Assembly: GCF_000217815.1 (NCBI RefSeq)
Contig: NC_015707.1
Coordinates: 372,001-436,000, forward strand
From: Pseudothermotoga thermarum DSM 5069
Lineage (GTDB): Bacteria; Thermotogota; Thermotogae; Thermotogales; DSM-5069
DNA: 64,000 nt
Direction of reading: 5' to 3'
The translations under genes were made by a program, and so were the position numbers. The notes under the pieces are model-generated. The model was not told the DNA's origin. It saw only the letters and a program-made list of their open reading frames with translations, and did not search any database. Positions 1 to 7,925 of the stretch are shown one piece after another (positions within the stretch are counted from its first letter, which is position 1; each line of letters starts with the position of its first letter).

Positions 1-1
1 G

Positions 2-718
2 GCAAATGGGATTGTGATATCCAAAAATCTTGAAAGATGTACCGAAGGCTGCATACTTGATCTTCCATTGCATGAAATTTTGAAAGATGTCTCGCTTCTT
101 GCGCTTGGTTGCAACCAAAACCTGGAGATTGCCAGAGAAGTTGGTTACGTGGTTGGGATGATCGCAAGATCTTACGGTTATAGATATGTTGTCTTTGGAA
201 CGATGGACGTTTTGGATCCACTAGATCCAGATCCACTTGGAAAAATTTCAAGATCACCTTATATCAGCTCGCAAGTTATCATCAACCTTGCGGATGGATT
301 GGTCAACAGCGGGGTTTTACCGATACTTAGGGCATCTGGGAAAATCAGCCAAGATTTGGTTAAAACACTCATTTCAAGAAAAGCAATTTATCCTGTTTTT
401 GTGGAAGAACCCAGTTTAGCGTATGAACTTGAAAGACTCGGATATAAAGCAACTTTTGTTTTTCCGGATGGATCGATAAAAGGCAGGTTACCAGTAATTG
501 AAACTTTGCTTGAAGTTGACCTTTCCGAAGTTGAAAATGTTCGCAGAAAAGCGTTGTCAGGAGCCGTTGTTCTACTTGGAAGATCAAGTGAAAAGATTCA
601 TATAAACAAACCTTTTGAAAAATCTGGGGTTTTGATTTTTTCAGATGAAGATTGGTTGTTGGAGCTCGCAAAACAAGTTTTACAGGGAGTTAGATCACCA
701 ACTGGCCGGTTACCTTGA
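2..718 (+). CDS. GH3-like (degenerate) protein, 5' end outside window
   Basis: The frame is open from base 2 and no start with a ribosome site is visible, so the gene probably begins before the window. About 238 residues are present. The fold pattern recalls the N-terminal TIM-barrel domain of family 3 glycoside hydrolases and beta-N-acetylglucosaminidases: an early VISKNLE strand, then FGTMDVLDPLD, an RSPYISSQV stretch where active enzymes have RSFG..P, and GLVNSGVLPILR where they have GL...GV.P..KH. The His of KH and the downstream TDD-type nucleophile segment are not found, so it is probably not a normal hydrolase. It converges with ispF and overlaps it by 9 nt. The family call is by pattern only. 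Confidence 0.5.
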   Translation, partial: ANGIVISKNLERCTEGCILDLPLHEILKDVSLLALGCNQNLEIAREVGYVVGMIARSYGYRYVVFGTMDVLDPLDPDPLGKISRSPYISSQVIINLADGLVNSGVLPILRASGKISQDLVKTLISRKAIYPVFVEEPSLAYELERLGYKATFVFPDGSIKGRLPVIETLLEVDLSEVENVRRKALSGAVVLLGRSSEKIHINKPFEKSGVLIFSDEDWLLELAKQVLQGVRSPTGRLP

Positions 719-1180
719 AAGAAGACAAATTGCATAGCAAGAAATACCATCTTTTGCTTCAAAACCAAGGTTGTTCCCGCTTTTGAATTTAACGCTCACT
801 TGGTCTTCGTTTACATTCAACGCTGCTGCCAAAGATTGAACCATTTTTTCTCTTAAGTTGGAAAGCTTTATCTTCCCGCAGATCACCGTTGTGTCAACGT
901 TTACTATCTTCCAACCGAGTTTTTCGATTAGCCGAGATATTTTCTCAAGCATCTTTATACTCGATGAACCAACTGGCGTGGTTTCTTCTGGAAAATGTTG
1001 CCCTATATCTCCAAGACAGGTTGCTCCGAGCAAGGCGTCTATCAAAGCATGACATACCACATCCGCATCCGAATGACCATCCAAACCAAAGGATGACTCA
1101 ACTTCTACACCAGCCAAGATCAACTTTCTTCCCTCTTTAAAAGGGTGTCTATCCACACCGAATCCAATTCTCAGTTCCAA
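710..1180 (-). CDS. ispF: 2-C-methyl-D-erythritol 2,4-cyclodiphosphate synthase
   Basis: IspF converts 4-diphosphocytidyl-methylerythritol 2-phosphate to the cyclic diphosphate in the cytosolic MEP route to isoprenoids. The 156-residue length is normal for the family. The metal ligands are visible as Asp10 and His12 (GFGVDRHPF) and His44, with the DGHSDAD loop at 34-40. The C-terminal part has the VSVKFKSGNNLGFEAKDGI region typical of the trimer interface. It follows dnaB after 2 nt and is probably cotranscribed with it. A second MEP gene, ispE, lies far away at 57.8 kb on the same strand. Confidence 0.97.
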   Translation of the reverse strand: MELRIGFGVDRHPFKEGRKLILAGVEVESSFGLDGHSDADVVCHALIDALLGATCLGDIGQHFPEETTPVGSSSIKMLEKISRLIEKLGWKIVNVDTTVICGKIKLSNLREKMVQSLAAALNVNEDQVSVKFKSGNNLGFEAKDGISCYAICLLSR

Positions 1181-1182
1181 CT

Positions 1183-2529
1183 TTACTCAACTCCATGCTC
1201 AATTTCGTAGAAAGAAGCCGTCTGTGGTTCAAACATTAAAATGACCGTTCCAATAGGACCATTTCTTTGTTTACCTATGATTATCTCCGCCTCATGTGGT
1301 TCGTGTATTTTTTCAGTCTTCTTGTAATATTCCTCTCGGTAGATGAAGATGACGGTGTCAGCATCTTGCTCAATTGCACCAGATTCTCTCAAATCGCTCA
1401 ACCTTGGTCTTTTATCTTCCCTTGTTTCGACGGCTCTTGAAAGTTGCGATAAAGCCACCACGACTATATCCAGTTCTCTTGCCAAAAGTTTTAAGGAACG
1501 GGATATTTCCGAGATTTCTTGTTGCCTACTTTCGGCATTTTTACCGCGTATGTGCATCAACTGAAGGTAATCCACAAAAATTGCCTCAACGTTGTATTCT
1601 CTTTTCATGCGCCTAGCCTTTGCCCTTAAAGTCCTTGGATCCAAGGAAGGCTCGTCATCAACGATGATGTTTGCCTTGTAAAGGTTGGAGGCGGCTATCG
1701 TAAGTCTGTTCCATTCTTCGTTGGTCAGATAGCCTGTCCTAAGTTTGTGTAAATCAACATGTGCTTCGCTGCACAAAAGTCTTTGCGCAAGTTGTTCTTT
1801 TGACATTTCTAAGCTGAATATGCCAACTGGAATGTTGAACTTAACAGCCATGTTCTTGGCTATTGTCAAAGCAAAGGCGGTTTTACCTACCGAAGGTCTT
1901 GCAGCTACAACAACAAGATCTGATTTGTGAAAACCAGTCGTTTGCCTGTCGAGACTCTTTAAACCCGTTGGTAGTCCGCTTACAACCGCGCCTGGTTCAA
2001 CGGTGCTTGCTCTGGTTCTCAATTCCTCCAGGTTTTCGAAAACCTGGTGCATTATCGCACCTATGTGTTCGTATGTTCTTGTGGCACGGGATTCGGCTAT
2101 GTCAAAAACTATTCTTTCTGCTTGGTCGAGTATTTCATCTACTTCGCGCTCCTCTCGAGCCATTTCTTCTATCCTTCGGCCGGCTTCTATCAAACTTCTA
2201 AGAATGGCTTTGTCGCGAACGATTTGAGCGTAATACAAAACGTTTGCAGAAGTTGGAACAGCTTCCGCAATTCGAGCAACGTCGATTTCCGAGCCAACCA
2301 GTTTCATGCGTCCAGTTTTTTTCAACTCTTCGCAAACGGTTAGAACATCTATAGGTTCTCCTCTTTCGTAAAGCCTCTCCATGGCGGTGAAAATCGCCCG
2401 ATGTTTTTGAGAGCTGAAATCATCGCTTCTAAGTATTTCCATGACATCGTTGACAACACTTGGATCTATTAAGATACTTCCTATAACAGCTTCCTCGGCT
2501 TCCAAATTATGAGGCATGTTCAAATTCAT
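1183..2529 (-). CDS. dnaB: replicative DNA helicase DnaB
   Basis: DnaB is the hexameric ring helicase at the replication fork. The N-terminal domain begins MPHNLEAEEAVIGSIL, and the RecA-like ATPase domain carries the Walker A motif ARPSVGKTAFAL and the Walker B strand AIFVDYLQLM. The C-terminal DnaB motif SDLRESGAIEQDAD is intact and no intein is present. The start at 2529 (448 residues) is preferred over the longer open frame to 2577, because GGAGTGAT sits just upstream of this ATG and the extra 16 residues would overlap the tRNA-Ala terminator. It is transcribed with ispF. Confidence 0.96.
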   Translation of the reverse strand: MNLNMPHNLEAEEAVIGSILIDPSVVNDVMEILRSDDFSSQKHRAIFTAMERLYERGEPIDVLTVCEELKKTGRMKLVGSEIDVARIAEAVPTSANVLYYAQIVRDKAILRSLIEAGRRIEEMAREEREVDEILDQAERIVFDIAESRATRTYEHIGAIMHQVFENLEELRTRASTVEPGAVVSGLPTGLKSLDRQTTGFHKSDLVVVAARPSVGKTAFALTIAKNMAVKFNIPVGIFSLEMSKEQLAQRLLCSEAHVDLHKLRTGYLTNEEWNRLTIAASNLYKANIIVDDEPSLDPRTLRAKARRMKREYNVEAIFVDYLQLMHIRGKNAESRQQEISEISRSLKLLARELDIVVVALSQLSRAVETREDKRPRLSDLRESGAIEQDADTVIFIYREEYYKKTEKIHEPHEAEIIIGKQRNGPIGTVILMFEPQTASFYEIEHGVE

Positions 2530-2556
2530 AAGGATCACTCCGGACGTTTTAATGGA

Positions 2557-2585
2557 CAAAAAGGACGGAGTTTTCACTCCGTCCT
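2557..2585 (-). terminator. intrinsic terminator after tRNA-Ala
   Basis: On the minus strand a 9-bp perfect stem (AGGACGGAG/CTCCGTCCT) with a TGAAAA loop is followed by TTTTT. It lies between tRNA-Ala and dnaB, so it ends the tRNA transcript. Whether dnaB has its own promoter or lives on read-through is not clear. Confidence 0.85.
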
Positions 2586-2590
2586 GATTT

Positions 2591-2666
2591 TGGTGGAGCC
2601 GATGGGATTCGAACCCACGGCCTCTACCTTGCGAAGGTAGCGCTCTCCCAACTGAGCTACGGCCCC
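2591..2666 (-). tRNA. tRNA-Ala (CGC)
   Basis: A full cloverleaf is visible on the minus strand. The acceptor GGGGCCG pairs with CGGCTCC, and the anticodon stem-loop CTACC-TTCGCAA-GGTAG gives anticodon CGC. The T-loop is GTTCGAATC and the CCA end is encoded. It reads GCG. Confidence 0.96.
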
Positions 2667-2680
2667 GTGAAGCAATAATT

Positions 2681-2709
2681 ATTATAACCTACGAAGGGAA
2701 GTAAGGCAA
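2681..2709 (-). promoter_or_regulatory. sigma-70-type promoter of tRNA-Ala
   Basis: On the minus strand, TTGCCT (2704-2709) and TATAAT (2681-2686) are separated by 17 bp and lie 14 nt upstream of the tRNA 5' end. It is a good housekeeping-sigma match. Confidence 0.75.
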
Positions 2710-2719
2710 CATTAACTAA

Positions 2720-3283
2720 TCAAGCTTCTTTGGTAAGACCACGCAGAATTATCGTTTGCAAACTACTTACAGTTTCCGGGGTTGCGTTGAAATTGTTAAC
2801 AACCTCGGCAATTATCTGTGCGGCTGCTTTTGGATCTACGTCGGGATGAATGACTTGGTTTTGCTTGCCTTCTTCTATTAGTTTTACAACCTTTTCAACA
2901 AAACTGTTGTAGCGTTCCTTAAGTCTTGATTTCAAACTGTCGCTTTGATCGGCATCCAATATGGAAGCTTTTTCTTTCTGGATGACTTTGGATATTACTT
3001 TCTTGCTGGTCACAAAGTCTATGTAAGCTCTTAAAAACCTTTTTATTTTTCGGATATAGTAATTTTCCCCTTCAATCTCTTTGAAAATGTGGTTTTCAAG
3101 CTCCTCCAAAGCGCTGTTCCAAACTTCTTCAAAGAGCACTTCCTTGCTTGGAAAATAATAGTATATCAAGGCTTTGCGTACACCAGCCCTTTGCGCTATT
3201 TCTTCCATGCTTACGCCGTCAAAACCTTTTTCCGAGAACGCAATTCTTGCTGCTTCCAAAATCTTTTCTCTGGTGTTTTTCAT
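2720..3283 (-). CDS. TetR/AcrR family transcriptional regulator
   Basis: This is a 187-residue repressor-type protein. The N-terminal TetR helix-turn-helix is clear: TREKILEAARIAFSEKGFDGVSMEEIAQRAGVRKALIYYYFPSKE, with the diagnostic YYYF(P)SKE end (quoted in two overlapping parts of one domain at about residues 3-47). The rest is an all-helical ligand domain that cannot be assigned. The start at 3283 has AAGGAG and GGGAGG upstream. It is the second gene of a unit with the radical SAM protein, and a perfect palindrome before that gene is its probable operator. The ligand is unknown. Confidence 0.93.
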   Translation of the reverse strand: MKNTREKILEAARIAFSEKGFDGVSMEEIAQRAGVRKALIYYYFPSKEVLFEEVWNSALEELENHIFKEIEGENYYIRKIKRFLRAYIDFVTSKKVISKVIQKEKASILDADQSDSLKSRLKERYNSFVEKVVKLIEEGKQNQVIHPDVDPKAAAQIIAEVVNNFNATPETVSSLQTIILRGLTKEA

Positions 3284-3308
3284 CCTCCCACTCCTTGCTG
3301 GAAGCAAG

Positions 3309-3335
3309 AAAGTGAGGGGATTTCCCCCTCACTTT
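3309..3335 (-). terminator. intercistronic hairpin between radical SAM and TetR genes
   Basis: An 11-bp stem (AAAGTGAGGGG with its complement, 5-nt loop) spans the stop codon of the radical SAM gene. The following minus-strand sequence TTTCTTGCTT is only partly T-rich, so this is at best a leaky terminator or an RNA-stability element that could lower TetR expression relative to the first gene. Confidence 0.5.
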
Positions 3336-4777
3336 AAAGTTTTATCAACGGCAAGGGCTTCCTCTCTGTTGGCGTAGCGCCTCATGCGAGTTTCGTAATT
3401 GTAGATACCTCTGTTGACTGGATATCTGTCAACGTAACCGTATTCGTACCAAAGTTTATCGGCGTACTTTTTCCATTCCTCTGCAAGTTTGTCTATCTCT
3501 GGTGCTAGATCTGTCACGATTTTTTCAGAACCTTCGTGCTGCGGTATGGCGTTGAAGTGTTTGACCATGGCTCTGTAAACTTTTGGATTGTCTATTATTG
3601 GACATGGTCTGAACAGGTTGTTCGAATATGGAATCATGCGTTTGTTGGCCTCAAAGAACGGCGATTTGAGTATTTCGATCAAAGATTTTTCGCGGATGTT
3701 GTCAACTGCAAACTGTTGGAACACGCACGGCTCAACGTAACCTTTCGCATTCACGTGGAAATACTTTGCACCAGACGAGAGACATCCATGGGTCAAGAAG
3801 CCATGGTTCCAAAAGTCAGCGACAAACGCGAATTTTCCACTAAGTCTCATTTGATCGGTTTTGAAGAATCTTTCAAACCTTTGTTGTGGAGTTGGCACCA
3901 AGTCTATTGAAGCGTTCATCGCCACAGGCATGTACTGGAATATCCAAACATATGTAACTTGCTGTTCTTCCAAGAATTGCCAGAATTCATCTTTCATCAA
4001 AGTATCGTGGTTCATCCTTGTGGCAGTTATGGAAGCTCCAAATGGAACACCGTGTCTTCTCAATCTATCCCATGCATCGAGTATACTCTTGAAGACTCCT
4101 CTCCCTCTTCTCCAGTCTGTGTCCAATTCGAAACCTTCAACCGATATGGCAGGCGTAGCGTTACCAAGCTCCGCAAGTTTTTTGGCAACTTCTTCGGTTA
4201 TCAAAGTTCCGTTGGTGTAAATGAGGAAATAGTTGTCCTTGAATTCTTCAAGGATTTCCATCAGGTGAGGCCAGTAGAACGGCTCTCCACCGGTGATGAC
4301 CCAGAAGTAAATGCCAAGTTCGTTTGCTTCTTTGAAAACTTTTCTAACTTCTTCTTTTGTCAGCTCGTATTTTCTGCCGTACAAACCAGCGTAACATCCA
4401 ACGCAGTTCAAGTTGCAAGCATACGTTGGGCTAATCACACCGAGTTTTGGAAGTACTACTTTGTATTCGTGCATCTTTTGTTGCCTGATTGGTTCACCGA
4501 TGGCAAACTCGTTGATGATAAGGTTGTTGATGATCTTTTCGACGCATTTTGGGCTAGATCTTCTGAAAACTTTCACCCAGCTTGTGATCATTGGATGTTT
4601 TTCCTTTGCCATGATTGCGAGTTTTTTCAGACCACTTTTCGATGGTTCTTTGGTGAGTGCGCTCAGCGTTGAGAACAATCTGTACAAACCTTCTTCGTCG
4701 GTGTTTCTCAAAACTGCTGAGACAATCTTTCCAGCTTGTCTGTAAATTACTCCTTTTATGCCTCCTACAACGGCCAT
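3329..4777 (-). CDS. radical SAM protein with SPASM-like C-terminal Cys region
   Basis: The protein has 482 residues. The [4Fe-4S]-SAM motif is CNLNCVGC (Cys121, 125, 128), followed by the GGEPF glycine motif and a TNGT strand. The C-terminal third has further cysteines (HGCLSSGAKYF, EPCVFQQF, RPCPIID), which suggests an auxiliary cluster as in SPASM/twitch proteins. About 100 residues precede the radical SAM core. The gene is controlled by its own distal TetR gene and an operator at 4793. No peptide substrate gene is adjacent, so a RiPP role is unsupported. A lipid or fatty-acid modifying role, such as the radical SAM proteins proposed for membrane-spanning lipids in Thermotoga relatives, is possible but only an inference. 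Confidence 0.85.
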   Translation of the reverse strand: MAVVGGIKGVIYRQAGKIVSAVLRNTDEEGLYRLFSTLSALTKEPSKSGLKKLAIMAKEKHPMITSWVKVFRRSSPKCVEKIINNLIINEFAIGEPIRQQKMHEYKVVLPKLGVISPTYACNLNCVGCYAGLYGRKYELTKEEVRKVFKEANELGIYFWVITGGEPFYWPHLMEILEEFKDNYFLIYTNGTLITEEVAKKLAELGNATPAISVEGFELDTDWRRGRGVFKSILDAWDRLRRHGVPFGASITATRMNHDTLMKDEFWQFLEEQQVTYVWIFQYMPVAMNASIDLVPTPQQRFERFFKTDQMRLSGKFAFVADFWNHGFLTHGCLSSGAKYFHVNAKGYVEPCVFQQFAVDNIREKSLIEILKSPFFEANKRMIPYSNNLFRPCPIIDNPKVYRAMVKHFNAIPQHEGSEKIVTDLAPEIDKLAEEWKKYADKLWYEYGYVDRYPVNRGIYNYETRMRRYANREEALAVDKTLK

Positions 4778-4792
4778 CCTTTTCCCTCCTTT

Positions 4793-4806
4793 ACTGACCG
4801 GTCAGT
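4793..4806. promoter_or_regulatory. TetR-type operator palindrome
   Basis: ACTGACCGGTCAGT is a perfect 14-bp palindrome. It sits between a GATAAT-like -10 on the minus strand and the AAAGGAGGG ribosome site of the radical SAM gene. A repressor bound here would block initiation or early elongation. TGACCGGTCA-type half sites are common for TetR-family repressors, and the only such regulator in the window is encoded in the same unit. Confidence 0.75.
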
Positions 4807-4831
4807 CAAATTATCGACAATGAAGGTTAAT

Positions 4832-6076
4832 TCAAGGTTGCTGTGAGGTAACATCTTGGTCGACAAGAAAATTCAATCTTTCGAAAACAAGTTTGGTGGA
4901 TCTTAGATCCTCTTCGTTGTACTTTAAGAGGACTGAAAGGTAATGATCGTCCTTGGTCAAAAGCCAGCGTTGGAAATACCTATTGGCTTTTGAACTGTCA
5001 AGTTGAGTTGTTGCGGTAAAGCCAAAGTAGCGTGCAACGCTTTTTAGCGAATAGGTGAAAAGCGGTAGTGCCACGTGTTTGCAGAGGAATTGGTATAAAT
5101 CGAAGAAGTTTTTCTTCACTCTTTCATACATAGGAAGAAATTCCTTATACTTGTATGCGAGTTGTTGGAACCTTTTTGGTTCATAAGGCCCATAATGGTA
5201 TATTGGGCAATTTAGCTTCAAAAAGAGATCAAGAAGCTCTTTGAAAACCTCTTTTTCTTCATTTTCATCTTTGCAAAGATACGGTGTGTATTTATCATCT
5301 TGCAATATTCCGAAAAGGAAATCGAAGTGTTTTAAACTGTTGAACTCTATATCCACAAACACTCCTGGCTCAAGTTTTTTGTAAGGCGTAAGAATTATCG
5401 GTTTTTCTTGAAGAAGAGATAAAGCTTTTTTCACGAGTTTTTCATCGAAGTGCTTTGAACATTTCTCTTTAAAGTTCAAAAGATCGGAAAGCGAGAAGAT
5501 TCCACATTTGGCTAGCTTTTCCTTGGTTTTATCGCTTATTCCATGGATTGCAAGTAAGTCTTGTTTTTGTATCAAATCCTTTGTGCAATCAAAAACATAT
5601 TGGCAATTTTTGCAAAGCTCGCATGGCTTTGGTTGTGGGGGTTCTGTTGGTTGGATCTTTGCCATCTGTTCTAACGTTGAAAAAAGCAATGGTAGAGAAT
5701 TTTTCCAATCGATTTTTTGTGTGAAAAATTCTGAAGTTACAATCACCTCTGTCACAGGAAAACCTGCGTTTGAGAAAACGTAACCGTGAAAAGCGGCTTC
5801 CAAAAGATACTTTTCCTTGAAATTTTTTGCAGTCTTCTTCAGAACGATTTTCCATCCGTTTTTATCGGGGATTATCAAATCAGGATCGGAGATCAAAGTT
5901 TTCTCATGAAAGTTGATGCTGATTACCGGATTTTCAACGGAGAAATTTAAGTTTAGCAAGTTTCTTGTGTTTTGCTCAAAACTTTTGAATAATTCCTCTT
6001 CAGGTGGTTGAAGAAAGTATTTTCTTGGACAGCTGATGTATTCTTCAATGTCGTTAAAGGTTATCGTCGCCCTCAT
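4832..6076 (-). CDS. TM0106-family RecB/Cas4-like nuclease with HhH and DEDD exonuclease-like domain
   Basis: The protein has 414 residues from the start at 6076. The N-terminal part matches the PD-(D/E)XK RecB/Cas4-like family: an early Cys in ISCPRKYFLQPP and a later CELCKNCQYVFDC cluster give the pattern of a Cas4-type 4Fe-4S site. A helix-hairpin-helix follows (LLAIHGISDKTKEKLAKCG). The C-terminal RNase H-like domain shows VFVDIEFN (D-x-E), YHYGPYE and YNEEDLRST, which correspond to DEDD exonuclease motifs. It is presumably a DNA-processing enzyme. Its start overlaps hutH by 23 nt, so the two are translated from one message although their functions do not match. No CRISPR genes are nearby. 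Confidence 0.85.
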   Translation of the reverse strand: MRATITFNDIEEYISCPRKYFLQPPEEELFKSFEQNTRNLLNLNFSVENPVISINFHEKTLISDPDLIIPDKNGWKIVLKKTAKNFKEKYLLEAAFHGYVFSNAGFPVTEVIVTSEFFTQKIDWKNSLPLLFSTLEQMAKIQPTEPPQPKPCELCKNCQYVFDCTKDLIQKQDLLAIHGISDKTKEKLAKCGIFSLSDLLNFKEKCSKHFDEKLVKKALSLLQEKPIILTPYKKLEPGVFVDIEFNSLKHFDFLFGILQDDKYTPYLCKDENEEKEVFKELLDLFLKLNCPIYHYGPYEPKRFQQLAYKYKEFLPMYERVKKNFFDLYQFLCKHVALPLFTYSLKSVARYFGFTATTQLDSSKANRYFQRWLLTKDDHYLSVLLKYNEEDLRSTKLVFERLNFLVDQDVTSQQP

Positions 6077-7583
6077 AGTCCAACCACCACTCGTTGTACA
6101 CGTTTTTAATCTTCTTTTGAAGAAAATCCTTGACACTCACAAATTGATCGTACATAAATTCATCTTCCAACTTGTCAATCAGCAATGGCTCTATTTGCGA
6201 AACTAGCTTTTCGTTTTCTGGAGAGGTTGTGAGCGGTCTTCGAAACCTCAAAGCTCTGATGGCACACATAGCTTCTATTGCCAACAGCGAAGTTACGTTG
6301 TCTATAACTTTAAGTAATTTCAAACATGCGTTCATCCCCATGCTGACATGGTCTTCTTGATAAGCGCTCGTTGGAATTGTATCACATGAAGCCGGATGGG
6401 AAAGGATTTTGTTTTCGTTGCAAAGCGCAGCGGCAGTGTATTGCCATATCATGTATCCAGAGTTTGTACCACTGTGAGGAGTGAGGAAAGCTGGTAAACC
6501 TTCGTTTGTTTTTGGGTTTACAAGCCTATCGATCCTTCTTTCAATCATGTTTCCAAAGCTTGTCAACGCTATAGTCAAAAAATCTGCAACCAAAGCTATT
6601 GGTTCTCCGTGGAAATTACCCTGCGAAATTATCTCATCTTCGTAAACCAAAGGATTATCGGTAGCCGAATTCATTTCAATTTCAGCGATATTTAGGGCAT
6701 AAAAAATTGTATCGAGAACTACCCCGTACACCTGAGGTATACAGCGAAGACTGTAAGCATCTTGAACTCTAAGACAATTTTTGTGAGATTCCCTTATTTT
6801 GCTTCCTTGAAAAAGTTTTTCAAGCATTTTGGCAACAATTTTTTGTCCTCTGTGAGGTCTTGCGATCCCTACAACTTTTGAGTAAGCGTCCGGCGAGGCA
6901 AACAAGATATCTGAAGACAATGCTGCAATTCTAGTTGCAAGTTCAACCATGTTTAAGCAATCGTTGATGCACAAAGCCAGTATGGCAGTCATAGCTTGCG
7001 TTCCATTGACCAAGCTCAAACCTTCTTTCTCAGCAAGTTGTAATGGTTCAAATCCAAGTTTAGCAGTTACCTCTTGGGTTGGAATGGCTTTGCCGTCGAC
7101 ATAGACATACCCTTTGTTTAAAAGTACAAGCGCTATGTGAGAAAGTGGTGCCAAATCGCCGCTTGCTCCAACAGAGCCTTTTGAGGGTACAAACGGTGTG
7201 ATTCTTTTGTTCAACAGTTCGCACAATTTTTCAACTACAATTGGCCTGACCCCGGAAAAACCTAATGCCAGTGAATGTGCCCTGAGCAACATGGCAGCTC
7301 TCACTATGTCTTCAGACAAAGGATCTCCTATACCACAGGCATGGGACAGGATGATGTTTTCTTGAAGTTTCAACAATTCTTCTTTTGAGATTTTAACAGT
7401 TGCCAAAGCGCCAAAACCTGTGTTCACACCGTAGACAACTTTTTCTTGTGAAAGAACAGATTCAACTTTTTTCCTACTTTTTTCCATCCTTTTCAACACA
7501 TCCTCTGGTATTTCAACTTTTTCAAAATTTCTAGCCACTTTGATCACTTCTTGAATTTTCAACCTATGTCCAACGTAAACCAA
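6054..7583 (-). CDS. hutH: histidine ammonia-lyase
   Basis: HutH deaminates L-histidine to trans-urocanate. The MIO electrophile precursor Ala-Ser-Gly is in GSVGASGDLAPL at residues 140-142, and the catalytic Tyr lies in VVYGVNTGFG near residue 51. NSGYMIWQYTAAAL and SAYQEDHVSMG also match the family. A TTG start at 7583 (509 residues) is chosen over the ATG at 7616. AAGGGG lies 8 nt upstream of the TTG, the ATG lies only about 5 nt after a -10 TATACT, and the shorter form puts Ala-Ser-Gly where well-studied HutH enzymes have it. No hutU, hutI or hutG is in the window, so the degradation pathway is incomplete here. Confidence 0.93.
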   Translation of the reverse strand: MVYVGHRLKIQEVIKVARNFEKVEIPEDVLKRMEKSRKKVESVLSQEKVVYGVNTGFGALATVKISKEELLKLQENIILSHACGIGDPLSEDIVRAAMLLRAHSLALGFSGVRPIVVEKLCELLNKRITPFVPSKGSVGASGDLAPLSHIALVLLNKGYVYVDGKAIPTQEVTAKLGFEPLQLAEKEGLSLVNGTQAMTAILALCINDCLNMVELATRIAALSSDILFASPDAYSKVVGIARPHRGQKIVAKMLEKLFQGSKIRESHKNCLRVQDAYSLRCIPQVYGVVLDTIFYALNIAEIEMNSATDNPLVYEDEIISQGNFHGEPIALVADFLTIALTSFGNMIERRIDRLVNPKTNEGLPAFLTPHSGTNSGYMIWQYTAAALCNENKILSHPASCDTIPTSAYQEDHVSMGMNACLKLLKVIDNVTSLLAIEAMCAIRALRFRRPLTTSPENEKLVSQIEPLLIDKLEDEFMYDQFVSVKDFLQKKIKNVYNEWWLDYEGDDNL

Positions 7584-7599
7584 ACTCACCACCCCTTGT

Positions 7600-7628
7600 T
7601 TGATTGCAATTTGCATCTATAGTATACT
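7600..7628 (+). promoter_or_regulatory. overlapping divergent promoters sharing a palindromic -10
   Basis: On the plus strand TTGATT (7600-7605), a 17-bp spacer and TATACT (7623-7628) precede the murI-lysS operon. The octamer AGTATACT (7621-7628) is palindromic, so the minus strand also has TATACT (7621-7626), here with a weak TTAAAA 17 bp upstream, driving hutH. Polymerase could occupy only one direction at a time. Confidence 0.65.
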
Positions 7629-7658
7629 GAGTTTGTGATAAACTTTTAAACAGGGGAG

Positions 7659-7925
7659 ATGGGTGTGGAAAAATTGCAAGAACTTGAATCTCTCTTAAAC
7701 AGGTTGATAGACGACTATGTGAAGACAAAGGAAGAAAATGAAAAGCTTTGGGCTAGGATGAACGAAGCTTTGAGCAAGATCGAAAAGCTTGACAAAGAAA
7801 AACGAGAATTGGAATCGCTTGTGGAAATGTATCGAAGTTCTTTGAATTCGTTGGTTGAAAAACTTCAAAACATGTTAGGTGCGGTTGATTATGCCGTTGA
7901 AGCGGACCGTCAGGATAAAACTTGA
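7659..7925 (+). CDS. small coiled-coil protein
   Basis: This is an 88-residue, highly charged protein with leucine heptads through almost its whole length (LQELESLLNRLIDDY, then LWARMNEALSKIEKLDKEK). That predicts a long coiled coil. AGGGGAG precedes it, and a GTG at 7665 is a possible alternative start with better spacing. It is the first gene of the operon and overlaps a ZapA-like gene by 35 nt. By analogy with ZapA/ZapB pairs it could be a division-ring partner, but sequence identity to ZapB cannot be claimed. Confidence 0.75.
   Translation: MGVEKLQELESLLNRLIDDYVKTKEENEKLWARMNEALSKIEKLDKEKRELESLVEMYRSSLNSLVEKLQNMLGAVDYAVEADRQDKT

Noticed and set aside
3959-4672. 237-codon open frame on the plus strand
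   Set aside because: It lies wholly antisense to the radical SAM gene, has no ribosome site and no family pattern. The opposite frame has clear motifs.
6054-7583. Phenylalanine or tyrosine ammonia-lyase instead of HutH
   Set aside because: The length and the SAYQEDHVSMG region match histidine ammonia-lyase, though selectivity cannot be proven from motifs alone.
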